Source: Nymphaea colorata (Eukaryota; Streptophyta; Magnoliopsida; Nymphaeales; Nymphaeaceae). Taken from it: a stretch of DNA of 64,000 bases. Numbering within the stretch: the first letter of the stretch is position 1; each line of letters opens with the position of its first letter. The notes beneath the pieces are model-generated. The model had not been told where the DNA came from. It searched no databases and was given only the letters and a program-made list of their open reading frames with translations. Shown one piece after another: positions 1 to 11,498 of this stretch. The DNA lies in assembly GCF_008831285.2 (NCBI RefSeq), contig NC_045140.1, positions 21,636,370 through 21,700,369 on the forward strand. The letters run 5' to 3'. The translations under genes and the position numbers were made by a program.

Positions 1-1173
1 ACCTAACCTTCCACAACAAAATAAATGCTTTACTTTTACCATTAAACTTCAACTTTGGTTACAATATCAATTAAGAGAGAATTTGCAGGTGATGTTTCCT
101 ATGAAAAGAAAGAACTACTTTAAAATTTGGGGATCAATATCCTTTAACACAATAGCCACCATTCGATTTTCATAGTACCAAATACTTATGGAGGACCTCA
201 AATCTAGTTTTCTTAAGGATAAAGAGAAAAAGAAATTTCTGATACCAGCTTAAGAGGGAGGGCCTTCTTCTTCTGAGAAACCTTTAGATTTATTTCATTG
301 ACCAATTCATCGCTCCCCTTTTGGATTTACACTTTAGCACATTTTCTCGTCATCGAAATTGATTAAAAGGGGAAGACACTTTTAATAAAGTGAAATTTAA
401 ATCTACCAGAAGATCGTCTCCCGGTCATTATTTCAAGAACAGACGTTTTGAATTTTCTTACACAAAGCTTCAGTTTCACGGACGACAATCGGAGGCACTA
501 CCATCGGTAGTTGCCGTTCAGACTTCAGACTCCAATCCTAAACAAAATAACAATTAAGAAGAAGAAAATGAGTAGATAGACGACTAAGACAGCAAAAAAT
601 TTACCCTCATCTTCTTGCTTCTCATGTTTTAATTAGCAAACCATTTTTAGCAACTTTCAGTAAAAATGAGGTTCCCATCAGGAAAACTGGGACATAATCG
701 ATATGAATTTCATCTTTCTGTTTTTCTGTTTTTAAATTATTTTTAAATACAAAATTAAAGAAAAAAAAAGGGATCTGAGGCACAGAGGGTGCTAAACTGC
801 GGACCTCTCATCGTTTTTACGCTTTTAAGTAAACCAAGTCAACTATGTACAACGCAAGTTGAGATAAAATTCAAAAGAATCAAAACTCTCAACATCAATG
901 AAGAAACATATGTTGAGTTTACGTCAAGTGGTGGATCTGCATTGCAGCATTGCCCAAAAAAAGAGTTAAGGTGATACAATTTGTCTATCAAGCGGAGAAC
1001 GTAAAGAAAGAATGAACTCCACTTTACACATGACAAACAGAAATTACCAGTCTCAGTCTCATGTCCATGCAATCCTTTGTATAAGAAAGAACACAAACAG
1101 AAACTGATTACAACATTTCCCATTTTCATTCAACGCAAAAAAGTAGTGTCCTTGTCTAGTCACTCTGAGTTTT
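1..1173. other. Intergenic / 3' flank of the RNL gene
   Basis: AT-rich sequence downstream of the minus-strand RNL gene. The short open frames here (longest under 100 codons, on both strands at about 790-1130) show no recognisable domain and overlap one another, as expected by chance. The first few hundred bases on the low-coordinate side of 1174 are probably the 3' UTR of the RNL transcript, but no clear polyadenylation signal was assigned. Confidence 0.5.
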
Positions 1174-4100
1174 CTATTTGAGAAAATTTAAGTTCACGAG
1201 ATCCTTACATCCGTGCACCCTAGGCCTTCTGGACTTGGTCTTAACACTCTCCCACAGAGTTTTAACATCTTCATCACATATAACATCTCTAAGGCCCTCG
1301 AGATTTATTACCGTATCAGGAAGATTAGCAGAGCATCCCCTGAAGTCAATTTTTTCTAAGCTATGTAATTTGCCTATGCTGTTAGGAAGATCTTTTACAT
1401 GCGAACAGCAGAAGAGATCCAGAAATCTAAGTTTCCTTAGTTTAGAAAAAGAATCTGGTAAACTTTCCAGCGATGTGCATGCAGACAATCTTAAGACCTC
1501 TAACTTGCTCAGCCTGCCGATTTCCTCTGGCAACTCACAAAGATCGGGACAGTTAGTAATGCTCAGCTCCTGCAGATTGACAATGTTGCAAACTGCAGTA
1601 GGCAATTTCTCCAATCCATCGCAGTAGTCTACTTCAAGCTCTGTGATGTCTGGAAACATTATTTGGATATCAGATCCTGGACAAATCTCCAGTGCTTCAT
1701 TGACTTTGCAGAGGATCATTGATAGCTTCTGCACTCCCTTGAAAGGCTCCATCAAGGTACAAGGAATAGGTAGTAATATCTTTTCTAATCTCACTGTCCT
1801 GAGAGATTTTAGAGAACCAGATGGTAGCAGTCCGCTTAACACTGCGGCAGCCATGCTGTGATTCGCAATAATCAAAACTTTGAGATTTGCCATCCAATTC
1901 ACAAATCGAGGCAGACAATAAAAATTGCTGGAAAAGCATAAAATAAGCACTTCAGCATGAGGGAATGGCACATCAATCCTCTCAAAGTTTATACTTTCAC
2001 CTGCAGGGAGACCAAATAAAGTTTCCTGTAATGGATGCAAGATAACAGAAAAATGAGAATTCCACCAATTTGTACTTTATGCTTACCAGTATAAATGGAG
2101 ACAATTTGTGGAAATGATATCAAATCCTTCTCTTTTCCTGGGTCCCGAAAGGCATCTCCTTGCTTGACTGTGAGCCTCTTATTTGGCATTTCTTTTCTAG
2201 AAACATATACAGCTAATTCATTCAAAAGATCATGCTGGACGACAAAGAGATCACCGAAGCTCTTGTCAAGATCCGTAGTCTCGTTCCTGGTGAGGCATGA
2301 AAGTCAAAATTAAACAAGTAGGCATCTTTGCCGATGCATAACCACTTAGCATTATTTACCTTGTCCTCTTGAAAAGCTCAATCAGATGCCGATCAGCAAG
2401 CTTCTTCAAAATATTGTAAGGTCGGGCACCGTCTTCATTTTGGCCACGAGTATGAACCCACATGTCCATAAGAGCAGCTGCCCGGATCCTTATATTGTTA
2501 GGAAAGGAGCTTAGGTCCATAAAGCACTCACGTTCGGTTGAAGTCAAGTCCTCTAGGCTGGTGTAGAGCGGCCACAGAATCTTCTCATACTCATCAAAAA
2601 TCTGTCCCTTCTGAAGACTTTCTGCTTTGGTTCTCCATTCGCTGATCTCTTTGTTCTTCAGTGACGCTCCTATCAGTTCAAGAGCTAGCGGTTGACAATT
2701 GCAGCCTTCCACTATCTGAAAATGTGATGCAATTTCAAATTCAGGAACTTTGCTGCACGCACAAAGTTGAACGAGAACAGCTGCTTAATCACGTGTAGAT
2801 GCAACATGGACAGTAGGTTCTCACTGGTCAGAACCATTAGATTTTTGGGTAGCTCAATTTCTTTCAACCACACGAGTCCATAAAGGAGCTACAGACATAT
2901 TGAGGATGGAATGTTTGTGAAATTTCTGAACTGTTACTGTCAATTCTTTACGACTACCGATTTAAAAACAACAAGGATTAATTGTTTATGAAACCAATTC
3001 TTGTTATTTCTGCAAAAAGCTTAAATAAAAATGTCACAGAAACGGTTGTCATGTATTAGGAGGCTGTATCTGATGCACAATGATAGAGAAGATTTGGAAG
3101 AACCTGTTCCACCAGTTCCTTGTCCACATACTCAGAAGTTGGTCCGTGCAAGAGGGCATGATGACGGAACAAGTCCATGGCATCTTTCATGCTCAGCTGC
3201 TGGACGGGATAGCTCCAGTTCACACCATTAAGTTTCACCCGAGACGTGACAAGAGTTTTCAGACCAGGCGTTCCGATGACAAGCCTCTCCAGCATGCTAT
3301 CAGACCATACACCATCCAAGACCACCAGCATGCCCTTCCCCTGCGTCTTTCTCTTGTTCAGACACTGCTTCAGCTGCTCACGTGCACCATCTGCGCTCCC
3401 AAATTCTGGCTTTGGACCGCCTACCAAGTCATCCCATAGTTTATTGAACATGGCTATCCAATCCAGCGGCTCTACTTCTTTCTTTTCTGTGGGAGAGTCT
3501 GGCGATCTTGGAATACTTATGTAGCTGATCGTTTTAAATCTGCCTGGGGAGATGCCAGATTATACAGAAGACACCAATGTTAGCCTCCTGGTTGAGAATT
3601 TAAGCACATACACACACACACATTTAATCTGCAACAATTGACTTTGAACCATTTTCTTTGGGCATACTGCAACTCCGTCCATTTCTCGGCCACATATCAA
3701 CAAGAAAATGATCTGCTATGGCTTTGGCTTTTGGCTTTTGTTTTGACAAGAATTTGCCTTAAAAGTTTTACCACTTGCTTATCAAATAAGAGTCACCGAC
3801 ATAAAAGATTAAAAAACTAAGATCTCCCTTCCATCTTTTTCGTGGCCTAATATGTTGTGTGCACATGGATGTGCCACAAAAAAAAGGGATACTTTCGGCA
3901 CAAGAAAAAATTACGGAACAAAAGTTTGAAATGAATTTTAACCTAAATAAAACAAAAAACTTTGGCTTCAGTTCCTGTAAAAATTGCTCCATCAAAAAGT
4001 TTGAAATGAATTTTCACCAAAACAACGAAAACTTTAGCTACCACTCCTTTTTCAACATTATCATCTAATCTAATTCTGTTTTAGCTAATGACTGCGAAAC

Positions 4101-4876
4101 GTGCGGCATTTAGAACGAACACAAACCTAATATTTGCAACAGGACTAATCTATTGGGAAGCGACGTTGTTCTTATGACTTGAATGAAGTTTATGCAGAAG
4201 CATGAGCATCAAAAATAGGATTTGGATCAGGTATCCGAGTCGATCGTCTCGGAGAAAAGACGGGAGTTTATTCATCGATACCTTTGACTTGCTCACATAG
4301 CTTTTTTGCCAGAGTGGATTTGCCATAGCCTCCGGCACCACAGATTCCGATGACCGGAAGTTCTTCCTGCAACAGTTTCTGCTTCAACTCTCCCACGGGC
4401 TCCGTCCATCCCACGGTGAACTTTGGTGGCTCCGGTACAGAACAATCGTACTTCACTCTCCTGTTCGTCATCGTCATTTCCCATATGTCGGCCACCATCA
4501 CCCTTGTTACGAAACCGTTCAGGCTTTCGTTGCAGGCCTTCAGTTTCTCAGTGTAGAAGTCGATCTTGTGGTACTTCCAAAATGACAGACGCGTGCATTT
4601 GTCAACCAGTTTCCGACAATCGTTCAATTGCTTCACCAAATTGGCCATATCGGTCCGTCTTTGGACCGTTAGCCTGTCATTCTTGCTCAGATCGGCGATT
4701 TCCTCATCGAACTGCTTGACGGATTCAATTCGAGGAATCAAATCCTCTAAATTTATCTTCAACTTATCATACTCGGTGTTGAAGCTATCGATTGTCTGCT
4801 TCACCGCATTGATGGCTTTGACTATCCCCTTGATCAAAGAAAGCGCTGTTATTGAGATGGAAATCGGCTCCACCAT
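1174..4876 (-). CDS. RPW8-type CC-NB-LRR (RNL) helper immune receptor
   Basis: Five coding exons on the minus strand: 4876-4282, 3543-3104, 2715-2360, 2286-2087 and 2000-1174. Phases fit at every junction, giving 805 aa, the usual RNL length. In order: an RPW8-like helical domain (about residues 1-150), then NB-ARC with P-loop GAGGYGKST (about 180-188, Lys186), RNBS-A FKTISYISI, kinase-2 LVVLDGVW, RNBS-B LVTSR, a GLPL-type motif degraded to CQPLALELIG, and a QHD motif (VVQHDLL) where most NLRs have MHD. QHD and the RPW8 domain together mark the RNL class. The last exon carries LRRs with LPxxIGxLxxLExLxL spacing. RNLs act downstream of sensor NLRs with EDS1 partners and form calcium-permeable resistosomes at the plasma membrane (family knowledge). 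Start: ATG at 4876; the frame opens upstream, but without another ATG. The intron 2 donor is GTTCTT, a weak site. ADR1 versus NRG1 subclade not decided. Confidence 0.9.
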
Positions 4877-6180
4877 TGTGTTCTTTTCTGGCAATTTCTC
4901 CTGCCGGAGCAGTTATCTCGGAGATGAACCAGATAGCTCAAACTCAGACCAATGCAGCCGAGTCAATCGTCTCCTCCTAACTTGGAATTGATCAGCAGTA
5001 GAAGCAGAAAACTACTCGGAGCTCGTGCAGAGTCGCCAAACTTTACATCCGAAGATGAGCACCAACATACCTCTGAAATTATTGATCACCTACCTTTCAA
5101 ATCTTCGACCAAGTTTCCAAACAAGCCGACCAATAAAACTGCCGAGAGTCCAAAACCCAACCAACAAGATACAGAAACTTATGCAGCAAGGAAAAGAAAA
5201 AAAAACTAAAGAAAAAATTGTACCTGTTCATTCTCAGCAGGGTTTGCCCTCTTCCTTCGAGATTGCCCGCTTCTTCCCTCTTCCTTCGAGATTGCCCGCT
5301 TCGAGAAGAAACAGCAGGCAGAAAGAAACCTCTCCCTCTATTCAAGAGAAAGGAAAGTAGAGGAGCAATAATAAGGGAATTCCATTTTTGTATTCCCCAC
5401 GCAATCTTTTTACTCCATTTCTTTTATAGCGAAGGTGCTAACTGGAGAAGTCTTCTCCTGTCCGGTCAGAAGAGATCGTCTGAACGGCATCGGCCGCATT
5501 CTGTACTCCATTTTTTTATGGAATCCGACTTCAAACCTAACCCGAATGCTACTGTGAAAAGACTCGGATAGCACGATCTCACAATGCTATAGTTTGAGAT
5601 CTGAACCAGAGTTTTCTTCTGACTTTTCATTTAATGAGTTTCTTTAGCAGCGACTGGCGCGTTCGTTCCTTCATTGACATTGCCAATTTAATGAAGAAAA
5701 AAAAATTTCGGCAAGCAGCCTTCCTTTATTAAACAATGTGGCAAAGGTCGTTTCGGAATACAAATTGACAGGGCCGTCGTTTCGGTCGCTCGGCCTAAAC
5801 CGGTCGTCGGCCAAAAATATTAAAAATAACTAATTAAAAATTCTATAAAAAAAAAAAGAATATCAAAAATAGTTAGAAGCCGACGATTGACGTTCTTGCA
5901 TCAGACATTCACATCCAGTATTCCCATTTCTCATCTTCCCGATTTTTTCTGGTTCAGCCTAGTTTTACTGGCTACCATCAAATAAAGTCTTTACTTTTTA
6001 GCATTTAGCACCAGGGTTGTCGGACTCAAAAGTTAGAAATTAAAATGAGAATCATGTTTCTCATCGACTAGCATACATAATGTAACAGAATGTACACAAA
6101 TATCATTATACTTGCAAAGATAAAAAGGGACAATAATGTACAACCAAACCATGCCACTGAGCAGCAGATCATTTCTCCTC
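4877..6180. other. 5' flank of the RNL gene and 3' flank of the reticulon gene
   Basis: No gene recognised. Contains a perfect 27-bp tandem duplication (5247-5273 and 5276-5302, period 29) in a pyrimidine-rich stretch about 0.4 kb upstream of the RNL start; this makes several overlapping open frames on both strands that look like repeat artefacts. The stretch is probably promoter plus 5' UTR of the RNL. The part near 5600-6180 is AT-rich and would include the 3' UTR of the reticulon transcript. Confidence 0.45.
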
Positions 6181-7838
6181 CTACTCAGCCTTCTTCTCCT
6201 TCATGGGTTTCCTTTCGAACTTCATCCTTGATAGAAGTTTCTCATCCACCTTCTTATACACTTGTTCTCCCCCTCTTCTTGCAGCTTCTAAACTCTTGCT
6301 GATATTCCCTTCGTACTTGAGGTAAGTGACAGGCAAAACGAAACAGAGTACCATACCTGCTCTCTCACCGACAATGAAATTAAGCAGAATTTGAGAAGAG
6401 TGTGGATTCCTGAAGTGAAAACTATAAAATAAGCCACTTTTCCAGTTTCTATATGAACCCATTGAATCTCAAATTCTCATTAAAGCCAACCTTGAAGTTC
6501 CTGAACGCCCACATGATTTAGATTGTTTACAATTTCAACAAAGAACCCAAAAGAATCCAGGATTATCAAAGATATCATGATCTTGATCGTGATAGAGATT
6601 CGGAAATCAACCAACACCCTACTGAATCAATCCAGCAGATAACAAAGAAAAATAACTCACACAAGTAGGCAAACGTGATCAGGTCGAACCAGCTACCAAC
6701 TATAGAGACTACCCACAACGCCGCCATGATCTCCCCAAACACCATCACGTCTCTCTTTTCCACCACCGCAGTGAGAACCCACTTCAAACCATCCTCAATC
6801 GCGCTGCAAAATCTCCGCGCCGCGTCGGCGGCGGATCTCTCGGAGATTTCCGACTTCGGCACCCTAATGGTCTCCCTTCAAAGAACAAGAAGATTATGAG
6901 GCTTAGCTATTCGATTAACCAAGGTCCAAACAGACAAAGAACCAAACAGGTACCAATCACCAGAAGCGTTACTTTCGAAAAAGGGGTGCAACAATGTTCC
7001 AAGCAAAAACAGCAGCAACCGCGGCCATGGCGGTCCATGCGATCAGCGTGAGCGCACGGAAGGCGCAAAGCTCCAACAAAACCCACATCGTGGTCGCTGC
7101 AAACAGCACCAACAGGCTCACCTTCTTCCTTCTCCATAGGAATACGTCTCTGAACGTCTCTGTTAAAGCATCAATATCCTTGAACACAATACCCACAATT
7201 CGATTCTCGTATATATCCATATATAACATATACGAGATTGAAATTCAAGCAAGAGCTTCGCGTGCTCGGCTAAGTGATCAGATAGCTCAAAACCCTCAAG
7301 GTCAAGGAAAGGCTTAAAAATTTAATATCAAAAGAATGTGAACCGCGGGTGTCCTTCGGGCTCCAGACGAAAGGACGACTCGACGTTTCCGATCGGTCCA
7401 AAAATGGAGTTTCGAAAGTTTCGTAGCGAGGGAACCATACAATTTTCCTTAATAACAAAATATTTGGAGATTTGGCTATGCAAAACATTTCCATCAGCAT
7501 TTAGACTTTGGAGAGCAACTCATCCAAACTCCACTATAAAAATTTATTACCAGCCCGTGTGCATGTCGCCAGAATCGTGTTGCGCAGTTTAGGAAAAGTA
7601 ACTTTGCCCGTCACCATATAAAGAGAAATTTTGGAGGGACCTCACCATTTTTTATATTGAACTGTTCTTCTGGTTTCGGCATTTCGGAGGATTGCTTCGG
7701 CTTTTCAAGGATGGCGTCCGCTTCTTCAAGGACAGGAGGCGCATCTGTTTCTGGTGTCTCGGCCGCTGGCTCTGCCTGCTCGCCGGCGCCGGTGCTCAGC
7801 TGACCGTCATCTTCTCCTCCTCCCACACTCCCCTCCAT
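6181..7838 (-). CDS. Reticulon-like protein (RTNLB family)
   Basis: Four coding exons: 7838-7646, 7159-6973, 6875-6661 and 6356-6181. Phases 1, 2 and 1 match at the junctions and give 256 aa. Residues 1-64 are acidic and proline-rich with no hydrophobic segment. The reticulon homology domain follows: FLWRRKK, then a long hydrophobic hairpin (about 80-120), a loop of about 50 residues, a second hydrophobic hairpin across the exon 3/4 junction (about 170-212), then LKYE and a basic C-terminal tail ending KKAE, which fits a KKXX ER-retrieval signal. Reticulons insert as wedge hairpins in the ER membrane and curve tubules; some plant members also act in receptor trafficking and plasmodesmata (family knowledge). 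It sits between the intact RNL and the RNL relic. The exact RTNLB subgroup cannot be told. Confidence 0.87.
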
Positions 7839-8678
7839 GGTCTCTCCACTCTCCTCCGACCCAGCAGCCCCCGTCCTTCACCACCCCATTAAAACTGCCT
7901 GCCATCCATCAAGCCTGCTTGCTGACGTGTTAACACCCCTTGAAACGTGGCGTCACGCGGCAACGTGGCACCAAAAACATGTCATACGTGTTGCTCTACT
8001 TCGGTTGGTAAAACTACCGCAGTGCATGCCATTTCTGGATCCAATCCAGATCCAAAAACCAAATGATACGTGGACCAGTTCTTTGTATGTCTACCAAGGT
8101 TCTCAAGTTTGGTACCCGACATACATTCAACTTATCGACAGGAAAAACATTACCAGGCGAGATCCGTAAGACTACCGAAAATTTGAATTCGGTTCGGAGC
8201 TTCGAGTTCGCATCTGGACTAAATATGAAACTCGAATTCCCAATTCTTGCAAACTTCGGACCCAATGCTAGTTGTGCTTGGTTTATTTTCCATGAATAGA
8301 GAAGAAGGATGAGCAATTGAAAAATAATGTAGTTTTAAGCTTCAGTTAGGGTGAATTATTTGCTTCAGACATATCGAGTGAATGACTTTCCCTAATTTTT
8401 AATTTTTTTTGATTTGCATCAGGGATTGTAATATAACTAATGTATTAAGAAGAATTTTAATCCGATGTGGATCCATGCATTATAATACATAAGTAGGTAT
8501 TTAACCATTCCTTCTTCCCCAGAAACAGGATTCAAGAGCTCATTCTTGTTTTGGAGTGGAAAAAATGCATGTTAGAAGTGAAGCTTCGATTAGCTATGCT
8601 GCTGCAAGGGAAGATGTTCAGCAAAGAAATTCAGGAAGTATGCAATTGTAAATTATAGTTGTGCGTTTATTATCAACA
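7839..8678. other. Intergenic between reticulon 5' end and tRNA-Ile
   Basis: GC-richer just upstream of the reticulon start (about 7839-7990), as expected of a promoter/5' UTR, then AT-rich. No open frame with protein-like composition on either strand; the frames around 8014-8316 overlap on opposite strands and look random. Confidence 0.4.
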
Positions 8679-8752
8679 GGCCTATTAGCTCAGTTGGTTA
8701 GAGCGTCGTGCTAATAACGCGAAGGTCGCAGGTTCGAGACCTGCATGGGCCA
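8679..8752 (+). tRNA. trnI-AAU: tRNA-Ile (anticodon AAU)
   Basis: A complete cloverleaf of 74 nt with no intron. The acceptor stem GGCCTAT pairs with ATGGGCC (one T-G pair); D arm GCTC/GAGC; anticodon stem TCGTG/CGCGA; loop CTAATAA with anticodon AAT at 8713-8715; T arm GCAGG/CCTGC with loop TTCGAGA; discriminator A at 8752; no encoded CCA. The internal B box GGTTCGAGACC is at 8731-8741. A CAA motif at 8674-8676 just upstream fits the start site often seen at plant tRNA genes, and a T-rich run follows within 30 bases. Confidence 0.97.
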
Positions 8753-8828
8753 TCCTTATCTTAGAATTTGTTTTCTCATTTTTATGCCTCATTGGAAAAA
8801 CATATACGTATGACCCTATAGAGGTGTT

Positions 8829-9883
8829 TTAAGTGTACCTGCTGAGAGAATTGGCAATCTATACCAGCTGTGTGAACAATGGCGCCAGTCGTCGACAAGG
8901 CTTATCTTGAGTGAAGGAGATCTTCTGAAAATCTCAGAGCGACAGAAGGAACATGCATCCCTGGCTGAGATTGTTTCCTTCCAGACTGGTAAGGATGAGC
9001 AACCTCAGCCTAACCTCGCTGAGTTTTCAAATTCAAATGATAGATAATAATCCTGTTTTGTCTGTATGCAGGTCAAATGGGTCCCGGGAACTGGCTTGAT
9101 ATACCTTTTCCTCTTGCTGAGGTCTTGATCCTGAACTTTTCTGCTGACTCGTATTTCTTACCCCCATTTCTGGAGAACATGGAAAACCTCAAGGTTTTGA
9201 TTAATGCAAACCATAGCGCACGCCCTGCAGAATTACACGGCCTGTCTGCATTGGGTTCTCTGAAGAATCTCCACAGAATAAGACTGGAGAAAATATCAGT
9301 CCCTCCTCTTTCTACTTTTACACAAGCAATGCAGACAGTGCAGAAGCTAGTAATGGTGCTCTGTGAGGTCAGTCAAGTCATTCATTGGGATATTCATAGC
9401 ATCTTTCCAATGTTAAGGGAGCTAGAACTGGACTACTGCCATGGTGTAGAGACATTGCCTCCTGGATTATGCAGTCTTACCAATCTACAGAAACTAAATT
9501 GCCCTGATCTAGTTGGACTGCCCGAGGGAATAGGTGGATTAGGAAGATTAGAGGTCCTAAGATTACACTCTTGTTCAAGTTTGGAAGGCCTTCCGGATTC
9601 TTCATGTGAACTTGGAAGCCTCAGATTCTTGGATCCGTCTCATTGCTCGAGCATTGAGAGCTTGCCAGACAACATTGGCCAGTTGCGGCATTTGAAAAGA
9701 ATTGATATGAGATGGTGCTTAGGGCTGACGGAACTGCCAACATCAGTGGCACAGTTAAAGGGTCTTACAGCAGTTGTTTGTGATGAGGATACTGCATATC
9801 TATGGAGGCCTTTTGAGCGTGTGCTCAGCAATGTAACGTTTCAGGTTCCTAAAGAAGATGTGAACTTGAAATTTCTTGTATAA
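8829..9883 (+). pseudogene. RNL relic: frameshifted exon 4 plus LRR exon
   Basis: Plus-strand paralogue of the RNL at 1174-4876, reduced to its last two exons. The exon 4 part (about 8829-8991) starts at LLRELA, where the QHD motif should be; bases around 8839 seem lost. A one-base frameshift follows near 8871, between the LLRELAIYTS and EQWRQSSTR frames, and it then ends AEIVSFQTG with a good GTAAGG donor. The final exon, 9072-9883, is open from the acceptor to TAA and carries the same start (G..DIPFPLAEVLIL) and LRR series as the intact gene, with a small deletion in one repeat (LQKLNCPDL). RPW8 and NB-ARC exons are absent upstream: the tRNA and unrelated AT-rich DNA lie there. Probably non-functional. 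A separate short LRR protein starting at the ATG at 9077 is possible but has no supporting context. Confidence 0.82.
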
Positions 9884-11498
9884 TCGTTCTAGACTATCCA
9901 GTACAAAGACTGTTGGTCTCTAATTTCTTTATGTACTTAAAATCTTTGTAAAAACTTAATTCCAAAGACGGTTGGTCGTAAGTTAAGTGTCATGTGGTTA
10001 AAGATATCCATATCCAATTACATTTGGGGTTTAGATTCGGCATGTAGTTTTGTAATTGAATTTGGATTCGAGCCCAATATTTCGTCAGAATCTGATAATG
10101 ATCTAGCCGGAATACATATAACCGTCAGATCTTATGCTAGTCGGATTGATATTCGAACTTGGATAAATAAAATTTTGAGTCTTTAAGTACAAGTCAGCAT
10201 CTGATTACAGAGAACCTGATTTTGTGGAATTCAATAAACATAGTATCTCAGGCAATCTGAACTGTTTGCTTTTTCCTACATGTCATCATAAGCCTTATTC
10301 ATAGCTTTGAGGCAGCAGTGAAATGGCCATCTTACCTTTCATCCAATGGACTGAAAACTTTTTCGAAACTGCTTTAAGGCAAGCATCTAGAAAACAAAAC
10401 TTCAATTTCTTAACTCAATGTGTCTCCCCTAGTGATGTATTTGTAGCTCTCGTCCGAATGGCGGTTCTGCTGTAAAATTCATGTCTACAAATGCAGTCAT
10501 TTATGGCCTACGTCGAACATATTTCAAAAGAAATTTGATAGTGACATCTATGAGTATGCCATCTGAGCGGGAGGTTTGAGTTTCCTGGTCACATGATGTT
10601 GTCTATGGCGAATCTCTCTTATATATATATATATATACATATATATAAGAATTAAAGCTTATGCAAGATCAAGATTGGTGGTGAAAAACAGAGTAAATTA
10701 GATGCTGGGAAATTTGTTTTTCAGAAAACTTATTTTGGACAAGATTTTGCTTTTGGGATATTACACTTTGCCTATAATTTCAAAAAAAAAAAATTATAGC
10801 TTTTTTTAAGTAGAAGAACTATCTGCATAAAAGCCGTCAAATAAAGGTTTATGACAGTAAGAAGACACTTGTTGGTTGCAAAAAAAAAAGATCATTTTAT
10901 AGTTTTTCTTTAAATAGAGGAACTATATGCATAAAAGCCGTCAAATAAAGGTTTATGACAGTAAAAAGACACTTGTTGGTTGCCAAAAAAAAAAGATCAT
11001 TTTATAGTTTTTCTTTAAATAGAGGAACTATCTGCATAAAAGCCGTCAAATAAAGGTTTATGACAGTAAAAAGACACTTGTTGGTTGCGCAGCGATGCAA
11101 AATACTACCTCAATCAATACCCTCCTTCCATGGTGATGACTGTATTTATATGCCACACAATTAAGTGTAACAATTTATAGTGTAGTGACACTTTATAAAG
11201 CTTTTAATGATGGTTTATATTTCTTTTATTGATCCGGAGACCTAATGCTGGGGGGTTACCTCGGAATTTATTGACAACAAAATGGGAGAGTATTTACAGC
11301 AAAAATGGGATCTGTGAGATCCTAACTATTTACAAAATGTCCTTGTATGACCTCCTGTCAAGAGACGATGTCATACCTTGCAAATAGTGGCACTATCACC
11401 TCTTTCAAGAAGATGGAACACCTCGAGAGCAGGGTCATCTCTAAAAAAACCAGATTCTTACACAGTCAACTTGCAACACCCCTTAAAATCTGTTGTAA
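9884..11498. other. Intergenic, repeat-bearing
   Basis: No gene seen. Holds an AT microsatellite near 10617-10650, the three-copy tandem array listed separately, and near 10000-10190 a degenerate sequence that shares a short run (TCAGATCTTATGCTAGTC and neighbours) with 60860-61020, so probably a dispersed repeat. Confidence 0.45.
10797..11088. repeat. Tandem array, three copies of about 104 bp
   Basis: The string AAGCCGTCAAATAAAGG occurs at about 10831, 10935 and 11040, so the period is 104-105 bp. Each unit has an A-run of 9-10 bases, then ATCATTTTATAG, TTTAAATAGAGGAACTAT, the shared core and GACACTTGTTGGTTGC. Copies 2 and 3 are nearly identical; copy 1 is slightly more diverged. No coding frame runs through it. 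Confidence 0.9.

Noticed and set aside
5025-5571. Overlapping plus-strand frames upstream of the RNL
   Set aside because: They run through a 29-bp tandem duplication in the RNL promoter region and have low-complexity composition.
9077-9883. Independent small LRR gene
   Set aside because: It matches the last exon of an RNL including the acceptor phase, with a broken exon 4 before it, so a relic is the better reading.
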